DNA from: Spongospora subterranea
Taxonomy: Eukaryota > Endomyxa > Phytomyxea > Plasmodiophorida > Plasmodiophoridae
Assembly (NCBI GenBank): GCA_900404475.1
Contig: OUQQ01000498.1
Span: forward strand, 1-15,578
DNA: 15,578 bases
Direction: 5' to 3'
Part shown: positions 7,956-15,578 of the stretch, in pieces
Numbering within the stretch: the first letter of the stretch is position 1
Layout: each line of letters opens with the position of its first letter
Translations under genes and position numbers: made by a program
The notes under the pieces: model-generated
Database searches by the model: none
Told to the model about the DNA's origin: nothing
What the model saw: the letters and a program-made list of their open reading frames with translations, nothing else

Positions 7956-10900
7956 TTAAGATTGTATAGGGAAGAATGTCCCAATCGTCAACGAGAGCTG
8001 TTTCTGACTTCTGTCGTCAACGCGTGATATCTGTATCTTCTTGAACGGGCCGAACGATTCCCCATCGACGATGATCCGGAACGGTTGATCGTCCCTGGCC
8101 GACGTCAGCTTCAGGAAGCTGACGTGCTGCAATGGCTCCTGGATCAGGAACGAGTACTTGTTCTTGAGCTTGGCTTTGTGCTCCGACACTTTCGCGAACA
8201 CCTGGCGATGAGAATCACGTTGCGCGCGTCATGTTCGGGGGAGGACAACAACCGCTGGCGATAACCACATACCTCAAGCCAAGGATCCTTGGGATTGGCG
8301 GGAAATGTCGGGTCATCGGCGGACGGCACATTGGCGATCGAGATCCGATCGAACGGTATCGGCTCTTCCCTGATTGTGCTCTGTCGCCGCTGATCCTCGA
8401 CGTTGGGGTTGCCGAACAGGTCGACCCTTGTCATCTGGACATTGAAGTCGAACGGCGTATAGCTGAAATCCTACAGATGGCCGGCGTCAATATCGGCGCG
8501 CAGGACGTTCGGGCGGCAGTGCCCGACCTTATCGCGAAATATCTCTTTGACGTCCCGTAGCGACGCCATTGTTCCAAGACTTGACGCCGTCTTAAACAGC
8601 ATCGCGTTCGCAACGCGACCGACCTCCGCTTTCTGGACCAGGGGGACGACCAGATCGGCTGGGCCTTCTTCAGCCGATAAACGTCGCCAAGCTGCAACAG
8701 ACTCTGTTGACGGAATCGAACATTGCCAAATACCGACCACCGACCGTGGATCTGGAATAGTTTCACAGGTAATGAGTATTCGGCTTCACGAACATAGCTC
8801 TCGATATTGGACTGTAGAAGATGGCCAAATGGCGTTATCGTGTCGTCGGGTTTGATGTCGTTGAAGACGGGATCCTCCTCTGACATGGCCGGCACCAGGA
8901 AATATCTGTTGATCAACGGGACGTATAGTTGCCGATTGTACCAGCTATCGTATCGGGCGATATACGACGCCAGAATACTGTTGCGAAACGGGATCAGGAA
9001 GAACCTGGAACGGGGAATCTGGGCGACATGTTCGGGCGGAACGGAAAACATGGAAATATTCACCTGAGCATGATCCCCTTTAACGGTTCGCTCTCCCTGG
9101 TCATCAGCTCCAGATAGGCGGTCGCCACCTGATGGATTATGGAATCCGACCCGGCAATGCACAAGCGAACTTCCACAGGGTCTTGGGCGTCGGCGAACGC
9201 CTCGTACAGCCGCAGGATCTTCTCGATCTTGTCGAGGAGCGGGGTCTTAGGGAACGGGACGAACCTGAGAATCACAAAAACGGATCAGGGGGGCCGAGTT
9301 GGTCAGGCGAATTCAGTAAACCCGAGCTGGGATATGGTTTCAGCAGTTGGGAAGATGTAATCACGGCTGACGAGCCAATGAACATGGGCGATTTCGGGGA
9401 GCGATGGCATCAAACTTGGCGACAGCGTTGACGGTAGAGACAGATCACTAACGATCCCACGACTCTCGTTAGACCTGGCGATCTTGGCGAACTGGGTTCG
9501 AATCAGAGCGAAATTACGCTCGCGGTGGGAGACGGCGTCTTCGGGCGATCTGACAAGGGAAGTTTGAGCTGGAACGGACGATCGCCGCGTTGAACGACAT
9601 GGAAATAGGATTACATATCGAGGGATTCCTGGAGAATATTCACCGTTTGACCGAACAGCAGCACGACGTCTTCCTCGGTGATCTTGTAGACGTCATTGGG
9701 ATCGATCGGGGCGCTGGGCGAGTGGATGATATCTGGACAGACGCGTCTGCTGAATCAGTCCATTTGCCCCCCGGAAACAGCCGAACCGAATTCGGCACAA
9801 AACGAAACCTAACTTAGTAATAACATGGCTTGGACCTCGGTCGATAATCCCGAGGCGAACATCTTATTATCGCCATCAATATACAGATCGGCGTCAAACA
9901 GGTTGATGATATGGCAGAAGTTGCTGGATAAAGAGCAACTCGCGTCGACGATGTAGAAGATGGGCCTTGATCTGTGGAAATTCCAGCAATGTGAGTCGGG
10001 TTCGTGGCAGTAATAGCTGTGGAGAACCTGTGCATCTCCCCGTTGATAACCTGGCTGGTCTCAGGGACGCGACTTTCACTGGCGAATCGCTCCAAGACTG
10101 AGTTTCCTGGCGCCAACATCTCCTGTTTCAGCATCAGTAATACGCGCCGGGCGACGGATGAGTATGGGCATGGCCATGAGAAGAACGGGATCACTCTCTC
10201 GATGGCTGTTTGAAGGAATGGGCCGGTCGGCGCCCTCCACTTTCACAAACGGCAAATAGGAATACGATTGATCAGATGCAGACGTGGACGGGGGGATGGC
10301 AACTCACGTATAAGAGCATTGAACGGAGGAGATGAAGTAGCGCCAGAACCGAATGCTGCTGCTCTAAGGAGAATGGTTGGGCCTGAACCAGCTGGAACTG
10401 GTAAAGGATGATATCGAATACTCTTAATCGGGTATTCTGTACACAAATCTCCACATTATTTGCTGATGAGGTCAGGGTTCAACGATCGACCACCTTCTCT
10501 TTACATTGTGCCAGAATAAACGCATAGATAAAAGGAAACGATTGCGATAGGAAATCTCGCTTTTGGAAGGTTGTTATGGATTCGTCGGCGATCAGTTGGA
10601 AGGTCTTATCGGGAAAATGGGTCAAGTCAGAAGGACAATGCTACAAAGACCAGATCGGCAGAAAAATACCTCTTTGCTGTGCATGATATGCAGATTCGCT
10701 ATCAAACCATCCAACGCATCGGTATTCTCACACAATCTGGCTTTCAGGACGGACACGACCAGGTCGTATCCGGCGATCGGGGCGTCCTTGCGGAATTCGC
10801 CCAGTTGCCCGGCCCAATTGATGATCATCTTCTTGACCAGCGTGTCGGGGAATACCGGTAGATAGAGGGAGATGAAGAATATCGTGTTGAGCGCCCCTTG

Positions 10901-11232
10901 CATCGTATAATCGGGGACCTTTTTCGAGCCATCGGTCGACATCTGCCCATGGGCCGGTTCAGATCAACAGATCGGGTTTGCGGATTTCGATCGACTACCT
11001 CTGTGAACCATTTGATGAACTGTCGCAGAATCAGGAGCGTTTCCTTGGAATTCTCTGGCCCAGAGATGGCGCTCCAGAAAATATGGTATTCCTGTCGGGT
11101 CAGTATACCGTTCTTGGCGCCCATGAAGTTCTCGAACAGGCTCTGCGCTGATAGGCCCATGGTTTTCATGGCCTTGGAGCTCAGCCCGCCCGGATTCCTC
11201 GACAATGGCATTAAACACATCGCCGACGACAT
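7956..11232 (-). CDS. Class IB PI3-kinase regulatory subunit, p101/p84 (PIK3R5/PIK3R6)-like
   Basis: The product is predicted to bind the p110-gamma-type catalytic subunit of PI 3-kinase and couple it to G-protein beta-gamma at the plasma membrane. The model has 13 exons: 11232-10999, 10942-10670, 10604-10505, 10462-10308, 10239-10028, 9971-9825, 9749-9615, 9549-9322, 9264-9064, 9004-8745, 8691-8565, 8462-8273 and 8201-7956. This gives 2508 nt and about 835 aa; vertebrate p101 is about 880. Introns are 42-102 nt. An in-frame TAA precedes ATG 11232. Landmarks shared with p101 in order: FFSWPCPY (about 273-280) then APG; MHRSRPIFYIVDAS; IAGSDSIIHQVATAY (531-545; p101 has a GSD at this place); RFFLIPF; DSWYNR (581-586; p101 D-WY); PVKLFQIHAW; and the C-terminal FRIIVDGESFGPFKKIQI. 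The first 200 residues or so are helical and have no counterpart I recall in p101. Weakest splices: introns 10605-10669 and 8463-8564. PACS proteins share part of this pattern and are the main alternative. Confidence 0.82.
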
Positions 11233-12356
11233 GATGCGTTAGATTTGGGCCGGCAGCGAGGTTATTGGGCTTTCAGCGGCCGACGATAATGTGACGAATG
11301 CAGTTCACGTGGGATCACTCGTCATAGACAGAAACAATGTTGAGGGCGAAACCAAAAGAATCGTTTTGGCGAATTCCAGAAGGCGTGATACTGGGTTTCT
11401 GATTCAACCCTGGTCTCAAAAAGAGGCAAATGAACGATCGGCCAGGAATGACAATGACGGTTTTGAGCGAAATACAACCGGTTTCTGGTTGGGCATCATC
11501 GCTTCATGGCGCTATCCGCATGGGATTCATGTCGTTGTTGAAACATGGGCGGTTAGCTCATATGGTGGATATTGGGCTGACGCCATGAGCGTATGTGATA
11601 TGAAATGTATGAATATACGACGTATTCTTCCCAGCCATGTTGGATCAGACAACAAACGTTTTATCCCAAATATAAACTGCTGGTGGCGGTTGATCATTCC
11701 GTCGACGAGCAGAACCAATGGACAAAGCAGCGCCTGCGCTCCCAGTCGTATACAGATTGAACCTCGTTAGACGGTGAATGAAAGGGCATTCGCTGAATGT
11801 CTCTCATGATTATTCGCAACGTGCAAGTAAATGTTTAACCAACGGGAGGCAAAAATATCCAAATTGTGAGGACTTTGACATGTATTGAAAAAAAAATGCA
11901 CTTTGAGAAACCTGAATCACTTATAATCTTATATTGGACCAGAGGCTTCACGCTGCGACAAATGGGGTACGATTACATTTTACACCAGGGGAGAGAGCTG
12001 TGTTTTCCTTCCGAGCTTTTAATTGACAGGTTCAACTTTTTTCAACGAAGGCTGAGAAACATTTGCACATTGACATTTGGAGGAAATAGTGATCGCTGCA
12101 GAGTCAGCGTCCACACAGCAGGAAGCCAGCTATCTGATTGGGCAGATCATAGTCCAGATCGCTCCACTGCCATGGCGAATATTTGGCGCGCATTCTGAGT
12201 GTACACCAGTGAGTGGCCAACGGGGACTGGACAAAGTCATTGTCCAGCGCGGTTTCGACCGACACATAATCAGGTTCTCCTCCGTGCGCATCTTTCTGTC
12301 ATTCTTCTATTGATCGGATTATCGTCGGGTTTCAACTTCATACATTTGTAATACAG
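11233..12356. other. No firm gene; possible promoter region shared by divergent genes
   Basis: This lies between the start of the minus-strand p101/p84-like gene and the plus-strand H2B gene, so it should carry both promoters. I see no clear TATA box. A plus frame 11291-11770 (159 codons) and a minus frame 11527-11757 (containing FGIKRLLSDPTWLGRIRR) overlap; neither has a recognisable motif. The minus frame could be an upstream exon of the p101/p84-like gene, but the in-frame stop before ATG 11232 and the absence of a good splice leave it unsupported. A pyrimidine-poor but acceptor-like TTTGTAATACAG ends at 12356, directly before the H2B ATG, so a 5'-UTR intron is possible. Confidence 0.45.
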
Positions 12357-12722
12357 ATGCCGCCTAAGAAAGGACCGACCGCCCCATCAGGCAAGACCGC
12401 CAAGCAACCGACCAAGGGAAGCAAGCGCAACAAGAAGCGTATTGAATCGTACTCGACCTACATCTACAAGGTTCTCAAGCAGGTTCACCCTGATACTGGT
12501 ATATCTAAGCGAGCGATGTCCATCATGAATTCCTTCATCAACGACATTTTTGAGCGCATTGGTGGCGAAGCTGGTCGTCTTGCTCGGTACAACAGCAAGT
12601 CTACATTGTCGTCTCGCGAGATTCAGACTGCAGTACGCCTCATCCTTCCTGGTGAGCTTGCTAAGCACGCCGTCTCGGAAGGTACTAAAGCAGTAACCAA
12701 GTATACACAATCCAGCGCATGA
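12357..12722 (+). CDS. Histone H2B
   Basis: A 121-aa core histone that pairs with H2A in the nucleosome. The basic N-terminal tail (residues 1 to about 28; [18 protein letters not shown]) is rich in Lys, Pro and Ser. The histone fold follows: [19 protein letters not shown] (helix 1), [19 protein letters not shown] (helix 2), [19 protein letters not shown] (helix 3), then the alphaC helix ending [17 protein letters not shown]. The Lys in AVTKYT corresponds to the conserved C-terminal ubiquitination site. The gene is intronless within the coding region. The length is close to animal H2B (about 125). No H2A gene is paired with it within the window. The 3' flank (ATATAATTATTTATTAAAAT) shows no obvious replication-type histone stem-loop and is AT-rich, which suggests a polyadenylated message. 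Start and stop are unambiguous. Confidence 0.99.
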   Translation: MPPKKGPTAPSGKTAKQPTKGSKRNKKRIESYSTYIYKVLKQVHPDTGISKRAMSIMNSFINDIFERIGGEAGRLARYNSKSTLSSREIQTAVRLILPGELAKHAVSEGTKAVTKYTQSSA

Positions 12723-13200
12723 TCACAATATAATTATTTATTAAAATGTATGCGCACATCGTATTTATATAAAAAACAAACCTTGTCCATTGCGTAGTAA
12801 ATGAAAAGTGACTCGCTGATTGAAAAAACGGCAAGACAAACTTAAACGGAAAAACTTTGACCTTCAAATGATTGGATTTTCAACTAACGTGTGTATGTGA
12901 ATGTTTTGACAAATCATTATCAAAGTACAGTCATTTTACTAACGCCACACACTACACCAAAAGATAAGTTAATCCTAGCGTGATTTCCGTATGGAAGGTT
13001 GGCCGCCAGAATCCAAATGCCATTAGGGGCAGGGGGGGACAGACCCTCGTTGATTCTCCCTGAGCACAAGCGGTTCTGGCATTGTCAAGACGGGGTGCCC
13101 AAATGTGTATATGGTACAGTCCCCTATTTACCGAGAGTCCGATATCAATGCCGCCACGGACTTGTCAGTCCTTGTCATCGCACACTACCTTCCTTCGACA
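12723..13200. other. Intergenic: H2B 3' flank and eS7 promoter/5' leader
   Basis: AT-rich sequence follows the H2B stop and becomes mixed before eS7. A GGGGCAGGGGGGGACAG purine tract lies at about 13025-13042. Just before the eS7 ATG there is a pyrimidine-rich CTACCTTCCTTCG (13187-13199), which could act as the leader or transcription start zone of a ribosomal protein gene. No separate gene is seen. Confidence 0.5.
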
Positions 13201-13782
13201 ATGGCGGCCGTTACCTCCAAGAAACTGCTGAAGAAAGGCGGCAAAGAGCCTACTGAGCTCGAATCGGCATTGGCTCAGGCCTTTGTCGACCTTGAGGCTT
13301 CTTCCAAGGACCTGAAAGCTGATCTTCAGGATATTTACTTTGTTGCCGCCAAGGAGATTGCCGTTGACGAAGGAAAGAAGGCCATTGTCATTTTCATTCC
13401 CTATGTTCTTCAGGCGCAGGTCAAGAAGGTCCAGTCTCGTCTGATTCGGGAACTTGAGAAGAAGTTCACCAACAAGCATATCATTTTCATCGCCCAGCGA
13501 ACTGTTCTCGGTTCTGGATACTCCCGTAAATCGAAGGGCGCCATGCGTCCTCGTTCCCGCACGGTCCAGGCTGTCCATGAAGCTATCCTCAACGATGTTG
13601 TTTACCCAACTGAGATCGTTGGCAAGCGCATCCGGTTCCGACTTGATGGTAGCAAGTTGATGAAAGTGTATTTGGACCCTCAGGAGGCTGTCAACGTTGA
13701 CTACAAGCTCGCTACTTTCGCTGCCGTCTACCGTAAGCTTACATACAAGAATATCGAATTTATGTTCCCGACCAAAGCTTAA
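13201..13782 (+). CDS. RPS7: 40S ribosomal protein eS7 (RPS7)
   Basis: A 193-aa component of the small ribosomal subunit; human eS7 is 194 aa. Recognisable conserved blocks are AAKEIAVDEGKKAIVIFIP, RLIRELEKKFTNKHIIFIAQ, RPRSRTVQAVHEAILNDVV, YPTEIVGKRIRFRLDGSKLM and the end VYRKLTYKNIEFMFP. ATG 13201 is chosen because MAAVTSKKLLKKGGKEPTE gives the family's normal N-terminus. The frame is open back to ATG 13105, but those 32 extra codons (MYMVQSPIYRESD...) do not resemble eS7 and include the pyrimidine-rich leader. No intron interrupts the coding sequence, which is notable because neighbouring genes have many. The stop is TAA at 13780-13782. It is on the same strand as H2B and the LRR gene, and 341 bp separate its stop from the LRR start. 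Confidence 0.98.
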   Translation: MAAVTSKKLLKKGGKEPTELESALAQAFVDLEASSKDLKADLQDIYFVAAKEIAVDEGKKAIVIFIPYVLQAQVKKVQSRLIRELEKKFTNKHIIFIAQRTVLGSGYSRKSKGAMRPRSRTVQAVHEAILNDVVYPTEIVGKRIRFRLDGSKLMKVYLDPQEAVNVDYKLATFAAVYRKLTYKNIEFMFPTKA

Positions 13783-14123
13783 ACCTCATTAAACTCTTGC
13801 AAATCTATCAATTCTCCATTTGTTCAGCGTCTGTTTACTTTATCAGACTCCACTAATGTAGTGGTTTATCGGGCAAGCCACCGTGCTTCTGAAGTTTCTG
13901 CCACACAACTTTTGTTTTGATTCGATTGTCTCTGTCGTAATGTGTGATCTAACGTTATCTGTGAAATTTATCATTATCCCTTGTTTTATTTTGATTAGTC
14001 ATCGTCCATGAGGTATTCTTTGCCGACCACAACTGATTCGATTTTTCTATTGATATTTGCTGGTGGAGGACCGTCAATGGCACGTGTCTCGGCAGTTCCT
14101 ACTCTCAATTTATCACAACGTCC

Positions 14124-15578
14124 ATGATAGTATTGTATGAGGCAGCTTTCTCCATCGCCTTATTTTTTGTTGCTATACAGTCAACGGGATCGGAGTTAGT
14201 ATGCGACCAATTGTCGAGCGATTTAATAACCTATGAAGGCTCCTCGGTGTTTGGTTTAAATTTGTCTGACCATGGCCTATATGACCATGATGTCACAATG
14301 CTGTGCTCGTGTCCTTTTCTAAATTATATCGGTCCTAACATAACGACGTCTTATAACACAAATCTGATTCACGGGAGTCCAAAGCGTGTTTCGGATCTGG
14401 AGATGCTGATTTTATCTCAAAATCAACTTGACGGACACGAAATACATCCTCTCTTTGCTTGTCTACCAAATCTTCGGATCGCCTTGCTAGATCACAATCC
14501 GATCACTGGATTTATTCCTGAAACGTTCATACATCAAAGATTATTGGAGGTGCTGGATGTTGGGTCAACGAACCTTTATGAGCTTCCATCAAAGGTTCTC
14601 CATCCGATCTCGTCATCATTACAGATACTGTATGAGCATTACCATGCAGATGGCATCATACGATAATATTTGTTTTTCCCATCATAGGAAGATGGATCAT
14701 ATCCCGCTAAGCGTTGTGCCAGATGACATGTTCAGGACCTCAACTTCATCATCGTGGGCGCTACGTGACCTGTAATATTTTCAATGTTCTTTTCCACTTC
14801 AATTTCGCTTATCCTTTATAGCCAGTATTTGAAGATTAGATTGAACTGATCCTGTTTTTATAGTCGCCTGAACGATATCCCGTCGTTGCGGTCGATATCT
14901 CCTTTCGCCTTCGCCAATCTTCACCACTTATCACACCTGTACTGTTCCCCACACGTTACGACTGCAGTCGGGTGTATCGTGATCTAATGTGTGTCTGTGT
15001 GTGTTGTGTTACCGGTCTGTTCACAGTGATGTGTCTAACACCTCGGTGGGCTGCATCCCATTATCTCGTCATTCAATTGGCAATATCACATTAAGACCAT
15101 GGCCCATATCGATATGTCAATCGGCTTTAGATCGACCAGCTTCCCTGACTGCCGCATTGCCTGTCGTTTCGTAAGCTTAGTTCACTCTTCGCTGTTTGAT
15201 TTGCTGATCGGGTTGGCGTTTATCAGGTTATCCGACAGTCAGTCTGCTGGAAGCAATGCTCCAAACGCTCCATTGCTCACTCGAAGACTGCTGTTTAGTT
15301 TGATACTGAACTACACAACGATGACAGACTCAACCCGATCAATGCTAATCAATGGGATTCAATATGATATCAATCATATTACAGGAATTCCTGCTGAGCG
15401 AATTGTAAACGTCCAACTAGGACAAGGATCCGCACACACCACGTTGGTCCAGACAGATATTTTAGTAAATGAGCCAGGACAGGATGCGGCTGCTGATCAG
15501 GCAGTCGATACTCTCAGGATTCAAAGCAGGAATGCGTCCAGTCCGTTCCGAACGTATACTCTTCTCTGCGTCTATTTT
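14124..15578 (+). CDS. Leucine-rich-repeat secreted or membrane protein (5' part, cut by window end)
   Basis: A five-exon model, open to the edge: 14124-14629, 14688-14771, 14864-14971, 15027-15170 and 15227-15578, encoding 398 residues so far. Introns are 58, 92, 55 and 56 nt, all GT-AG and all phase 2, and every junction restores the frame. Residues 1 to about 23 form a signal peptide (hydrophobic FSIALFFVAI). Cysteines then cap an N-terminal region. LRR units follow, for example LEMLILSQNQLDG, LPNLRIALLDHNPITGFIPE, LLEVLDVGSTNLYELPSKV, LQILKMDHIPLSVVPDDMF (made by splicing exon 1 to exon 2) and ALRDLRLNDIPSLRSISP. From about residue 240 on it is Ser/Thr/Asn-rich with N-glycosylation sequons (NYT, NAS) and no motif I recognise. 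A transmembrane or signalling part would lie beyond the window. In intron 2 an earlier TATAG acceptor at 14821 gives LQYLKIRLN but then a stop. Confidence 0.85.

Noticed and set aside
7956..9264. PACS (phosphofurin acidic cluster sorting) protein as the identity of the minus-strand gene
   Set aside because: The alpha/beta part does resemble PACS, but the WPCPY...APG segment, the GSD, D-WY and C-terminal strand pair fit p101/p84 better. Kept as the main alternative.
9494..9505. GGTTCGAATCA, tRNA B-box-like
   Set aside because: Only three T-stem pairs form, no A box or acceptor stem is found, and it lies in an exon of the p101/p84-like gene.
10085..10280. Alternative minus frame with YLPFVKVEGADRPIP and VLLMAMPILIRR
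   Set aside because: It looks protein-like, but the overlapping frame carries the WPCPY landmark and joins both neighbouring exons through canonical GTGAGT and phase-2 splices.
11291..11770. 159-codon plus-strand frame
   Set aside because: No recognisable domain, and an equally plausible minus-strand frame overlaps it; evidence does not favour either.
13105..13200. N-terminal extension of eS7 from an upstream ATG
   Set aside because: The extra 32 residues do not resemble eS7, and the ATG at 13201 gives the family-standard length.
13165..13578. 137-codon minus-strand frame
   Set aside because: It is the antisense shadow of eS7.

Overview
The window looks like nuclear DNA of a eukaryote, most likely a unicellular opisthokont close to animals. 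Two standard genes anchor it: histone H2B (12357-12722) and ribosomal protein eS7 (13201-13782). The other convincing genes are split by short GT-AG introns, mostly 53-102 nt and mostly phase 2, often with a CTGAT/CTAAT-like branch site. I cannot name the species. The holozoan placement rests on the H2B sequence and on the gene described next.

The main discovery is a 13-exon minus-strand gene at 7956-11232, which I reconstructed by hand. Its reading frames look like scattered fragments until spliced. The joined product is about 835 aa and matches, in order, landmarks of the class IB PI3-kinase regulatory subunits p101/p84 (PIK3R5/PIK3R6): a WP-PY segment in the helical N-terminal part, a GSD strand-helix, an FF-PF strand, a D-WY motif, and a C-terminal beta domain. 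In standard descriptions these subunits belong to animals, chiefly vertebrates.

Layout. 1-1875: no gene found; it holds a hairpin-forming foldback repeat (910-1153) and short direct repeats. 1876-4657, minus: a three-exon gene for an unrecognised protein of about 879 aa, with a long polar, probably disordered C-terminal half. 4658-6398: no gene found. 6399-7260: two decayed copies of the same unknown gene pointing at each other, with a 36-bp minisatellite at the junction that grew out of the coding sequence. 7509-7753, plus: an orphan terminal exon. 7956-11232, minus: the p101/p84-like gene. 11233-12356: no firm gene. 12357-13782, plus: H2B, then eS7. 14124 to the window end, plus: the 5' part of a secreted or membrane leucine-rich-repeat protein gene with four phase-2 introns, cut by the edge.

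The genes do not form an operon-like unit. A signalling subunit (p101/p84-like) and a possible receptor (the LRR protein) both lie here, but nothing in the sequence links them functionally. All splice sites are read by eye from GT/AG, frame continuity and family resemblance; cDNA is needed to confirm them.
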